DNA of 39,815 bases from Hyphomicrobiales bacterium (lineage in GTDB: Bacteria > Pseudomonadota > Alphaproteobacteria > Rhizobiales > Rhizobiaceae). The stretch covers positions 1-39,815 of the forward strand of contig UCNG01000031.1 in NCBI GenBank assembly GCA_900473915.1, written 5' to 3'. The notes beneath the pieces are model-generated. The model did not search any database and had not been told where the DNA came from. It saw only the letters and a program-made list of their open reading frames with translations. Shown piece by piece: positions 26,360-33,196 of this stretch (position 1 is the first letter of the stretch; every line of letters starts with the position of its first letter). The position numbers and the translations under genes were made by a program.

Positions 26360-27441
26360 TGCGGATCGAACTCGTTAAACGCCCGCAGCCGTCGAAACTT
26401 TTCAGCGCCCTGTCACCGTTGCTTGCGCTGTCGCTGACGCTGGTTTTCGGTGGTCTCGCTTTCGCAATGATGGGCAAGGAACCGCTGCATGCGCTCTACG
26501 TCTTCTTTGTCGAGCCTTTGCTCGATATCTGGTCGTGGCATGAGCTTTTGGTAAAGGCCGCACCGCTGATCCTGATTGCGGTCGGTCTTTGCGTCTGTTT
26601 TCTGTCCAACAACTGGAATATTGGTGCCGAGGGACAGTTTATCGCCGGTGCCATAGCGGGATCGGCCCTGCCGGTCATGTTCCCGGATTTGCAGTCATGG
26701 GTGGTTCTGCCCGCGATGATGCTTATGGGGATGGCAGGCGGGGCGGCATATGCATCCATACCCGCCTTGCTGAAAGTACGCTTCAACACGAACGAAATCC
26801 TGACCAGCCTTATGCTTGTCTATGTTGCGCAGCTCTTCCTTGACTGGCTGGTGCGCGGCGCTTGGCGCAACCCCGAAGGCTATAATTTCCCGGAAACCCG
26901 CCAGTTCAATGATAGCGCCATTCTGCCGGAAATCTGGAGCGCATCCGGCCGTGCTCATTGGGGTTTCATCTTTGCGCTCGTTGCGGCGGCGGTCGTCTGG
27001 TTTCTGCTCAAGCACACGCTGAAAGGCTTCGAGATCAAGGTAATCGGCCAAAGCCCGCGGGCAGGGCGCTTTGCGGGTTTCGGTGCGGGCAAGATGGTGT
27101 TCTTCGTCTTTGCGGTTTCGGGTGCTCTTGCCGGTCTTGCGGGGATTGCGGAAACTTCGGGCGCTATCGGCCAGCTTCGCCCCGTCATTTCTCCGGGCTA
27201 TGGTTTTACGGCAATTATCGTTGCGTTCCTCGGACGCCTCAATCCATTGGGGGCGATTGCAGCCGGTTTGGTGCTGGCGCTTTCCTATCTTGGCGGTGAG
27301 GCCGCACAGGTGTCCATCGGCATCTCGGAAAAATCCGCGCGCGTGTTTCAGGGCATGATCCTGTTCTTCGTGCTCGCCTGCGATACGCTCATCCTCTATC
27401 GTATTCGGTTAATATCCGCAGCCCGAGCGGGAAAGGCCTGA
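26356..27441 (+). CDS. ABC importer permease 1, BMP/nucleoside-type
   Basis: A 361-residue inner-membrane permease of the branched-chain/ribose type (BPD_transp_2). Eight to ten helices are visible. The NWNIGAEGQFIAGAIAG segment in the third helix region is the mark of nucleoside-type permeases, and the cytoplasmic loop ending in ...IGQSPRAGRFAG is where the ATPase docks. It overlaps the ATPase gene by four bases and is followed by the second permease after four bases; the two form the heterodimeric channel. The N-terminal tail is basic, as expected for the cytoplasmic side. Confidence 0.93.
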   Translation: MMRIELVKRPQPSKLFSALSPLLALSLTLVFGGLAFAMMGKEPLHALYVFFVEPLLDIWSWHELLVKAAPLILIAVGLCVCFLSNNWNIGAEGQFIAGAIAGSALPVMFPDLQSWVVLPAMMLMGMAGGAAYASIPALLKVRFNTNEILTSLMLVYVAQLFLDWLVRGAWRNPEGYNFPETRQFNDSAILPEIWSASGRAHWGFIFALVAAAVVWFLLKHTLKGFEIKVIGQSPRAGRFAGFGAGKMVFFVFAVSGALAGLAGIAETSGAIGQLRPVISPGYGFTAIIVAFLGRLNPLGAIAAGLVLALSYLGGEAAQVSIGISEKSARVFQGMILFFVLACDTLILYRIRLISAARAGKA

Positions 27442-27445
27442 TCTC

Positions 27446-28366
27446 ATGGATTTGACACAGGCTATTCTCCTTACGATTGCAACTGCTGCAACGCCGCTCC
27501 TGATCGCTGCCATCGGCGAGCTGGTGGTCGAACGCTCCGGCGTGCTCAATCTCGGCGTCGAAGGCATGATGCTTATGGGGGCTGTGTCCGGTTTCGCCAT
27601 CGCGCAGATGACCGGTTCGGCTTGGCTGGGTCTGGTCGCCGCTGTGCTGGTCGGCGTGCTGTTCGCGGCAATCTTCGGCTTTCTCACGCTCACTCTTGTC
27701 ACCAATCAGGTGGCGACCGGGCTGGCGCTCACAATCCTTGGCGTTGGGGCATCGGCCTTGCTCGGCGAAAGTTTTGTCGGGCTTCCCGGCGTCCGGCTTG
27801 AAGCGGTTCATATTCCCTATTTGACCGATATCCCGCTTGTCGGGCGGTTCATCTTCGGTCAGGACCCCATCTTCTATATGTCCATTCTGCTGGTTGTCGG
27901 CGTTGCATGGTTTCTGTTCCGCGCACGGGCAGGGCTTACATTGCGTGCCATCGGCGACAGCCATGGCTCGGCACATGCGCTCGGCGTGCATGTGGTGCGC
28001 ACGCGTTATCTGGCGGTGCTGTTCGGCGGGGCCTGTGCCGGTCTTGCAGGTGCGCAATTATCGCTCGTCTATGTGCCGCAGTGGGTGGAAAACATGACTG
28101 CAGGGCGCGGGTGGATCGCGCTTGCTCTTGTGGTTTTCGCTTCGTGGCGGCCGTGGCGGGTGTTGATCGGTGCATATTTGTTCGGCGCGGTGACTATCGG
28201 CCAGCTCCACGCGCAGGCGCTCGGCTTTGGTCTGCCTTCGCAGTTTCTGTCTGCGCTGCCTTATCTTGCGACAATTGTGGTGCTGGTCATCATTTCGCGC
28301 AACAAGCGCCTGACGATGATGAATACGCCGGCTTCGCTTGGCAAGCCGTTTGTGCCGGACAGGTAA
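27446..28366 (+). CDS. ABC importer permease 2, BMP/nucleoside-type
   Basis: A 306-residue membrane permease, partner of the preceding gene. Family marks are ERSGVLNLGVEGMMLMGAV in the second helix region and the loop LTLRAIGDSHGSAHALGVHV that couples to the ATPase. About eight to nine helices are present. It starts four bases after permease 1. An 82-base gap follows before the binding-protein gene, with AAGGAG shortly before that ATG, so the binding protein may be made in larger amount from the same message. Confidence 0.93.
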   Translation: MDLTQAILLTIATAATPLLIAAIGELVVERSGVLNLGVEGMMLMGAVSGFAIAQMTGSAWLGLVAAVLVGVLFAAIFGFLTLTLVTNQVATGLALTILGVGASALLGESFVGLPGVRLEAVHIPYLTDIPLVGRFIFGQDPIFYMSILLVVGVAWFLFRARAGLTLRAIGDSHGSAHALGVHVVRTRYLAVLFGGACAGLAGAQLSLVYVPQWVENMTAGRGWIALALVVFASWRPWRVLIGAYLFGAVTIGQLHAQALGFGLPSQFLSALPYLATIVVLVIISRNKRLTMMNTPASLGKPFVPDR

Positions 28367-28448
28367 GACGAGCGGTTAAGGGGTAACGAAAATCACTCCC
28401 AAGGATTTTTGTTTTGGTTAGTGGGTAAAAACAAGGAGTGCAGGGAAC

Positions 28449-29516
28449 ATGAAAAAGACGTTTATGGCAATTGCCACTGCAACGAGCTTTATGCTCGGCG
28501 GCGCGGCGCATGCAGAAGAAAAACTGAAAATAGGCTTCATCTATATCGGACCTCCGGGTGACTTCGGCTGGACCTATCAGCATGACCAGGCCCGCAAGGA
28601 ACTGGTCGAAGCGCTCGGCGACAAGATCGAAACCACCTTTCTGGAAAACGTGCCGGAAGGTGCCGACGCCGAACGTTCCATCGAACGTCTGGCGCGCGCA
28701 GGCAACAAGCTGATCTTTACGACGTCGTTTGGCTATATGGACCCGACCCTCAAGGTCGCCAAGAAATTTCCGGATGTGAAGTTCGAGCACGCGACCGGCT
28801 ACAAGACCGCCGACAACATGTCGGCCTATAATGCGCGCTTTTATGAGGGCCGTTATGTTCAGGGCGTGATTGCCGCCAAGATGTCGACCAAGGGTGTCGC
28901 CGGTTACATCGCATCCGTGCCGGTGCCGGAAGTCGTGCAGGGCATCAATGCATTCATGCTCGGCGCGCAGTCCGTCAACCCTGACTTCAAGGTCAAGGTG
29001 ATCTGGGCCAACTCCTGGTTCGATCCGGGCAAGGAAGCCGATGCGGCCAAGGCTCTGATCGATCAGGGCGTCGACATCATCACCCAGCATACAGATTCCA
29101 CTGCTGCTATTCAGGTGGCGCATGACCGCGGCATCAAGGCGTTTGGTCAGGCTTCGGACATGATCAAGTTCGCGCCCGACACGCAGCTTACCGCTGTTGT
29201 GGACGAATGGGGTCCTTACTATATCGACCGTACCAAGGCTGTTCTCGATGGCAGCTGGAAGAGCCAGAATGTCTGGTGGGGCATGAAGGAAGGTCTCGTG
29301 AAGATGGCGCCTTACACCAACATGCCGGACGACGTGAAGAAGCTGGCGGAAGAAACCGAAGCCAAGATCAAGTCGGGCGAATTGAAGCCTTTCACCGGCC
29401 CGATCAAGAAGCAGGACGGTTCCGTCTGGCTCAAGGAAGGTGAACAGGCTGATGACAAGACCCTGCTGGGCCTCAATTTCTACGTCGCAGGTGTGGACGA
29501 CAAACTGCCACAGTAA
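28449..29516 (+). CDS. BMP-family (BmpA/PnrA-like) periplasmic binding protein
   Basis: A 355-residue periplasmic substrate-binding protein. Residues 1-22 are a cleavable signal peptide ending AHA-EE; there is no lipobox cysteine, so it is soluble. The mature part begins KIGFIYIGPPGDFGWTYQHD, typical of this family in Proteobacteria, and has a hinge region around TTSFGYMDPT. BMP-family proteins bind purine nucleosides or related ligands; the ligand here is inferred only. It closes the operon of ATPase and two permeases. A strong terminator follows at 29539-29565. Confidence 0.94.
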   Translation: MKKTFMAIATATSFMLGGAAHAEEKLKIGFIYIGPPGDFGWTYQHDQARKELVEALGDKIETTFLENVPEGADAERSIERLARAGNKLIFTTSFGYMDPTLKVAKKFPDVKFEHATGYKTADNMSAYNARFYEGRYVQGVIAAKMSTKGVAGYIASVPVPEVVQGINAFMLGAQSVNPDFKVKVIWANSWFDPGKEADAAKALIDQGVDIITQHTDSTAAIQVAHDRGIKAFGQASDMIKFAPDTQLTAVVDEWGPYYIDRTKAVLDGSWKSQNVWWGMKEGLVKMAPYTNMPDDVKKLAEETEAKIKSGELKPFTGPIKKQDGSVWLKEGEQADDKTLLGLNFYVAGVDDKLPQ

Positions 29517-29538
29517 GCGCTTCCATATTGAGACAGAG

Positions 29539-29565
29539 AAGGGCGCTTAAGGCGCCCTTTTTCTT
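29539..29565 (+). terminator. Intrinsic terminator of the BMP-type ABC operon
   Basis: AAGGGCGC (29539-29546) pairs with GCGCCCTT (29552-29559) around a short loop, followed by TTTTCTTTTC. It lies 23 bases after the stop and may also serve the convergent GNAT gene. Confidence 0.9.
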
Positions 29566-29591
29566 TTCTCACAATGCATTGGGATTACCTG

Positions 29592-30059
29592 TTAAAGCGA
29601 TAGCTTAAGCCCTTCGTGGCTATCAACGAAGCCAAGCGACTGATAGAAACGCAGCGCATCCGAGCGCGCTTTGTCCGTTGTCAGTTGCACCAGGCCACAG
29701 CCGCGTTCGCGGCACTGATCGATTGCCCATTCTATCATCCGGCGGCCAATTCCGCCGCCGCGAATGTGGCTTGCAATCCGAACGCTTTCGATCTGGCCGC
29801 GCCACATGCCCAACCGGGACAGGCCGGGTATGAAGCTGATCTGCATGCAGCCAATAATCTCGCCATCCTGTTCCACGACAGCCAGAAGCTGATTGGGATC
29901 GGCGTCGATGGCTGCAAAGGCGCTGCGATAGGAATCCCGCAAGGGAAGGCTCGCATCTTCGCGCTTGGCGCCCAGCGCATCATCGGCCAGCATGGCGACG
30001 ATCGCAGCCACGTCAGCCGAGGCGGCTTTTCTGATCGCTATGGCTGTGTCCGCCGCCAT
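29592..30059 (-). CDS. GNAT-family N-acetyltransferase
   Basis: A 155-residue acetyltransferase of the GNAT fold. The acetyl-CoA site is clear: VRIASHIRGGGIGRRMIEWAI carries the R-G-x-G-I-G loop, and the C-terminus has the QLTTDKARSDALRFYQSLGF motif. Short, single-domain members of this type acetylate small molecules or protein N-termini; the substrate cannot be read from sequence. Its ATG overlaps the rimO stop by one base (TGATG), so the two are translated in tandem. RimO and a GNAT partner both modify proteins, but a shared target is only a guess. Confidence 0.9.
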   Translation of the reverse strand: MAADTAIAIRKAASADVAAIVAMLADDALGAKREDASLPLRDSYRSAFAAIDADPNQLLAVVEQDGEIIGCMQISFIPGLSRLGMWRGQIESVRIASHIRGGGIGRRMIEWAIDQCRERGCGLVQLTTDKARSDALRFYQSLGFVDSHEGLKLSL

Positions 30060-31372
30060 CAGACCGCGATGCCGTGCAGATCGTAAGCGTCACTTGCCTC
30101 GATCTTCACCGTCACGATGTCGCCAACGCGAAGCGGGCGGCGCGACTGGATGTGGACGCTGCCGTCGATTTCCGGCGCATCGTAACGCGTGCGGCCTTTG
30201 CCGACCGTGCCATTTGCTTCATCGATGATAACAGGCAGGCGCTTGCCGACCTTTTTCTTGAGGAGATTGGTCGAAATCTGCTGTTGCTTGGCCATGAAAC
30301 GATGCCAGCGCGCTTCCTTGATTTCCTCCGGAACCTGCTCAAGGCCGAGGTCATTGGCCTTCGCGCCCTTGACCGGCTCATATTTGAAGCAGCCGGCGCG
30401 TTCGATCTTGGCTTCATCGAGCCAGTCGAGAAGCAGCTGGAAATCTTCTTCCGTTTCACCGGGATAGCCGACGATGAAGGTGGAACGCACGGCCAGGTCC
30501 GGGCAGGTTTCGCGCCAGGACTGAATGCGGCGCGAGGTCTTCTCCTGATGGGCGGGACGGCGCATGTTCTTCAGCACCGCAGGCGAGGCGTGCTGGAAGG
30601 GAATATCCAGATAAGGCAGAATCTTGCCTTCCGCCATCAATGGAATGACTTCATCGACATGCGGATAGGGATAGACATAGTGCATACGCACCCACACGCC
30701 CATCTCGCCCAGTTCCCGCGAGAGATCAAGGAACTTGGTGCGAACGGTGCGGTCCTGCCACATGGCTTCCTGATACTTGATGTCGAGGCCGTAGGCGCTC
30801 GTATCCTGCGAGATGACGAGGATCTCCTTGACGCCAGCCTTGACCAGCTTTTCCGCTTCGCGCAGCACCTGATCAATCGGGCGCGACACGAGATCGCCGC
30901 GCAGCGCCGGAATGATGCAGAAGGAGCAGCGGTTCGAGCAGCCTTCGGAGATTTTCAAGTAAGCGTAATGGCGAGGAGTCAGCTTTACACCCTGTGGCGG
31001 CACTAGATCGACAAACGGGTCGTGTGCTGGAGGAGCCGCCTCATGCACAGCGCTCATCACGCTTTCATAGGCCTGCGGGCCGGTGATCGCGAGCACGTTC
31101 GGGTGGCGCTGGCGGATAACCTCGGGCTCCGCGCCAAGGCAGCCGGTAACGATCACCTTACCGTTTTCGTTGAGAGCAAGGCCGATGGCATCCAGCGATT
31201 CATCGCGCGCTGAATCGAGAAAGCCGCAGGTATTGACGATCACCAGATCGGCGCCGTCATGCTTGCGGGAGATTTCATAGCCCTCGGAACGAAGGCTGGT
31301 GATGATGCGTTCGGAATCGACAAGCGCCTTCGGGCAGCCGAGTGAAACGAAACTGACGCGCGGTGCGCTCAT
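30059..31372 (-). CDS. rimO: Ribosomal protein S12 methylthiotransferase RimO
   Basis: RimO adds a methylthio group to the conserved aspartate of ribosomal protein S12. The 437-residue protein has all three parts: an N-terminal methylthiotransferase domain with three cluster cysteines (SLGCPKA, NTCGFLD, VTGCLG), the radical-SAM core with CSNRCSFC near residue 145, and a C-terminal TRAM domain. The family word [16 protein letters not shown] separates it from MiaB. Length is normal. It is the first gene of a pair with the GNAT gene. Upstream lie about 70 bases to the bfr terminator. Confidence 0.97.
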   Translation of the reverse strand: MSAPRVSFVSLGCPKALVDSERIITSLRSEGYEISRKHDGADLVIVNTCGFLDSARDESLDAIGLALNENGKVIVTGCLGAEPEVIRQRHPNVLAITGPQAYESVMSAVHEAAPPAHDPFVDLVPPQGVKLTPRHYAYLKISEGCSNRCSFCIIPALRGDLVSRPIDQVLREAEKLVKAGVKEILVISQDTSAYGLDIKYQEAMWQDRTVRTKFLDLSRELGEMGVWVRMHYVYPYPHVDEVIPLMAEGKILPYLDIPFQHASPAVLKNMRRPAHQEKTSRRIQSWRETCPDLAVRSTFIVGYPGETEEDFQLLLDWLDEAKIERAGCFKYEPVKGAKANDLGLEQVPEEIKEARWHRFMAKQQQISTNLLKKKVGKRLPVIIDEANGTVGKGRTRYDAPEIDGSVHIQSRRPLRVGDIVTVKIEASDAYDLHGIAV

Positions 31373-31445
31373 GGTGATACCTTGCGAATTTCGGAAAATT
31401 GCGCGCGCAATATCATGATAAAGGGGCAGCGGTAAAGTTAAGATG

Positions 31446-31478
31446 ATAAAAAAAGCCGGAGCGCAGGGCTCCGGCTTT
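31446..31478 (-). terminator. Intrinsic terminator of bfd-bfr
   Basis: GCCGGAGC (31455-31462) pairs with GCTCCGGC (31468-31475), extended by AAA/TTT, around a five-base loop. On the minus strand a run of seven T follows, so it ends the bacterioferritin message 23 bases after its stop. Confidence 0.92.
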
Positions 31479-31500
31479 CAATCGCAAAACGGGAATCTGC

Positions 31501-31986
31501 TTACTCAGCCTGATCCGCAGGAGCCGCGTTGAGCTGGCCGTAACGTTCTTCGCCGATCTTGGCGAGAAGATCGAGCTGGGTTTCGAGGAAGTCGATATGG
31601 CCTTCCTCATCAGCCAGCAGCTCATCGAAAAGCTGCTTGGAAACGTAATCGCCGAGTTCGTCGCAGATTTCGCGGGACTTCTTGTAGGAAGCGCGGGCGT
31701 CGTATTCGCCTGCAAGGTCGGCTTCCAGAACTTCCTTGACGTTCTGGCCGATGCGCAGCGGAGCTACGGTCTGCAGGTTTGGAAAGCCTTCCAGGAAGAT
31801 AATGCGGTCAATCAGCTTGTCGGCGTGATGCATTTCTTCAATCGATTCTTCACGTTCCTTCTTGGCAAGACGCGTGAAGCCCCAGTCGTTGAGGAGGCGG
31901 TAGTGAAGCCAGTACTGGTTTACAGCGCCAAGCTCGAGGAACAGAGCCTCGTTAAGCCGCTCGATGACCTTTGGTTCGCCTTTCAT
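31501..31986 (-). CDS. bfr: Bacterioferritin
   Basis: Bacterioferritin forms a 24-subunit cytoplasmic shell that oxidises Fe(II) and stores iron, with heme between subunit pairs. ATG at 31986 gives 161 residues, normal length; GGGAG lies eight bases upstream, and an in-frame ATG at 32025 is less likely. Counting from that start, the heme ligand M52 and the ferroxidase residues E18, E51, H54, E94, E127 and H130 all fall at their classical positions, so the protein looks fully active. It is preceded, with a 35-base overlap, by bfd, whose product reduces the heme to release iron. Regulation is discussed at the Irr boxes (32547-32589). Confidence 0.97.
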   Translation of the reverse strand: MKGEPKVIERLNEALFLELGAVNQYWLHYRLLNDWGFTRLAKKEREESIEEMHHADKLIDRIIFLEGFPNLQTVAPLRIGQNVKEVLEADLAGEYDARASYKKSREICDELGDYVSKQLFDELLADEEGHIDFLETQLDLLAKIGEERYGQLNAAPADQAE

Positions 31987-32263
31987 TCCATGAACTCCCG
32001 AATTTGTCGCGTAGAGAACGTACACGATCCATGAACTGGACCACGTTTTCGTCCATTTGGTTATGACGAAGATGATACTCTTCAGTCACCCTTATGATCG
32101 TTTCCACGACGTTTGGGAAGCAGCCACAGCAACGGCCGCGCTTGGACATGACATTATAGACGGTGCCGGGAACGATAAGTTGCCAGCAATCCTGATCGAG
32201 AAGCTCGATAACGACGGCTTCAATGTCTTTATCGGTAATAACGTTGCAGCTGCACACTAGCAT
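31952..32263 (-). CDS. bfd: Bacterioferritin-associated ferredoxin Bfd
   Basis: Bfd is a small [2Fe-2S] protein that passes electrons to bacterioferritin so that stored iron is released. The cluster ligands are visible: C4 and C6 (LVCSCN) and the CCGC group near residue 45 ([11 protein letters not shown]). The ATG at 32263 has GGAGG upstream. At 103 residues it is longer than the usual 60-70: the part after about residue 65 ([16 protein letters not shown] and on) is basic and unlike the family, and it runs 35 bases into bfr in another frame. This may be a real tail or the result of stop-codon loss. The overlap would couple the two translations. Confidence 0.9.
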   Translation of the reverse strand: MLVCSCNVITDKDIEAVVIELLDQDCWQLIVPGTVYNVMSKRGRCCGCFPNVVETIIRVTEEYHLRHNQMDENVVQFMDRVRSLRDKFGSSWNERRTKGHRAA

Positions 32264-32421
32264 GAGGAGACGTCCTCCATGCCTGCAAAGCAGAAATCAG
32301 ACGCGAAAAGCATCGTGTGGAGAGACTTTACCGGCTCTAACTGTACTTCAACTGTTTGGCTACGCAGAAAAACTGGCAGCTTTATTTTGCTTGTGGCGCA
32401 AAGCCGAACTGAACCGGTCAA
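32257..32421 (-). CDS. Possible short leader ORF upstream of bfd (54 codons, TTG start)
   Basis: In the leader between the inferred promoter and bfd, GGAGG lies five bases before a TTG at 32421 that opens a 54-codon frame ending with TAG at 32259-32257. The end overlaps the bfd ATG. The predicted peptide is not recognised, its codons are less GC-rich than those of neighbours, and it has no obvious domain. It may be a real translationally coupled leader peptide or a chance frame. Confidence 0.25.
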   Translation of the reverse strand: MTGSVRLCATSKIKLPVFLRSQTVEVQLEPVKSLHTMLFASDFCFAGMEDVSSC

Positions 32422-32473
32422 AGGTTCCTCCAATTGCAAGGGTTAAAGGCCCGAACATTAAAGGCAGTACTTG

Positions 32474-32495
32474 GGTGGGACTTTTAAAACCCACC
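32474..32495 (-). other. Hairpin near the 5' end of the inferred bfd leader
   Basis: GGTGGG (32474-32479) pairs with CCCACC (32490-32495) around a ten-base AT-rich loop. It begins about six bases after the transcription start expected from the promoter at 32508-32537, a place where a hairpin would protect the 5' end of the message. No T run follows, so it is not a terminator. Confidence 0.45.
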
Positions 32496-32507
32496 AAATT
32501 AAGTCAG

Positions 32508-32537
32508 GTTATGGCCGGTGAAGCTTTGTTCTGTCAA
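32508..32537 (-). promoter_or_regulatory. Inferred promoter of bfd-bfr
   Basis: On the minus strand a perfect TTGACA (32537-32532) and CATAAC (32513-32508) are separated by 18 bases. Transcription would begin near 32501, giving bfd a leader of about 240 bases. Two Irr-type boxes lie immediately upstream. The rest of the 441-base gap 32264-32704 holds the leader with its hairpin and short ORF on one side and, next to the bhuQ stop, about 115 bases with nothing recognisable. Confidence 0.5.
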
Positions 32538-32546
32538 TTTTTATGT

Positions 32547-32563
32547 TTTTGAAAGGTTCTAAA
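32547..32563. promoter_or_regulatory. Irr-type ICE box 1
   Basis: On the minus strand the site reads TTTAGAA-CCT-TTCAAAA, matching 13 of 14 defined bases of the ICE consensus TTTAGAA-N3-TTCTAAA bound by Irr in Rhizobiales. Its centre lies about 54 bases upstream of the inferred bfd start of transcription, just upstream of the -35. Confidence 0.72.
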
Positions 32564-32572
32564 AATCAATAA

Positions 32573-32589
32573 CTTGGAATCGTTCTAAA
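32573..32589. promoter_or_regulatory. Irr-type ICE box 2
   Basis: On the minus strand it reads TTTAGAA-CGA-TTCCAAG, matching 12 of 14 defined bases of the ICE consensus. Its centre is 26 bases from that of box 1, about two and a half helix turns, so two Irr molecules could bind on opposite faces. Confidence 0.65.
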
Positions 32590-32704
32590 TATGAGTTAAC
32601 TACCCATCTTTAAAAGACAATTGAGTTTAATTACCCTCACGGCGACGTTTGAATCGCGCCGCCATGATGTTGTGCGCCATTTCGCCGCAGCTTGTGGATA
32701 GGTG

Positions 32705-33019
32705 TCAGGCGCCGAGGACGGAGCTGAAACCTTCAAACTGCGGAGGCCCCATATAGAGCGGCTTGTTATCGCCAGCATTGCGATGCGCATCGCGGAACTG
32801 CTCTGACTTGGTCCAGGCGACGAAATCATCGCGATTGCGCCAGACTGTATGCGACGCATAAAGCGTGTAACCTTCCTCTTCGTTTGTCGCGCCGCGCAGG
32901 AGGTGAAAGCTTTCGAAACCCGGCAGTTCCGACAATTTGGAGTCACGGTTTTTCCAGACAGTCTCGAAGTCGGCCTCGCTGCCGATGCGAACCTTGAAGC
33001 GATTCATGGCTATGAACAT
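32705..33019 (-). CDS. bhuQ: IsdG-type heme oxygenase BhuQ
   Basis: A 104-residue protein of the antibiotic-biosynthesis-monooxygenase fold, IsdG branch. The catalytic triad of heme-degrading members is present with the right spacing: N6 (MNRFKV), W69 (FVAWTKS) and H79 (FRDAHRN). This fits BhuQ, the heme oxygenase of Brucella abortus, which releases iron from imported heme in the cytoplasm. The start is ATG at 33019, with AAGGA seven bases upstream. It lies 177 bases downstream of bhuA on the same strand and upstream of bfd-bfr, linking heme breakdown to iron storage. B. abortus bhuQ is reported to be Irr-controlled, but no ICE box is seen directly upstream of this copy. Confidence 0.9.
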   Translation of the reverse strand: MFIAMNRFKVRIGSEADFETVWKNRDSKLSELPGFESFHLLRGATNEEEGYTLYASHTVWRNRDDFVAWTKSEQFRDAHRNAGDNKPLYMGPPQFEGFSSVLGA

Positions 33020-33072
33020 TGCTGATCCTTTTCCATCAGACTGGGGATTGGCTCTTTTATACAGTTCCGGCT

Positions 33073-33094
33073 AGTGCAGCGGTAGGGCTGCACT
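33073..33094. other. Stem-loop between bhuA and bhuQ
   Basis: AGTGCAGC (33073-33080) pairs perfectly with GCTGCACT (33087-33094) around a six-base loop. No T run follows in either direction, so it is more likely an RNA-processing or stability hairpin in a bhuA-bhuQ message than a terminator. Confidence 0.5.
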
Positions 33095-33196
33095 CGCCGC
33101 GTCACATCTCGGGATCAAAAGGCCGCCGCGGTCAGGTTGGTCGACCTTGACAGATGTGACGATCTCGAAAGAGAGGCGAGAACGCCTTCCGAAGTT

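Noticed and set aside
32223-32552. 109-codon plus-strand frame upstream of bhuQ
   Set aside because: It runs antisense through the bfd start and through the inferred bfd promoter, and shows no motif or ribosome site.
2559-32575. A 14-base match, AAAATCAATAACTT, at 2559-2572 and 32562-32575
   Set aside because: By rough estimate a 14-base match is expected a few times by chance in 40 kb, and similarity fades quickly on both sides. A family of dispersed repeats is possible but not supported here.
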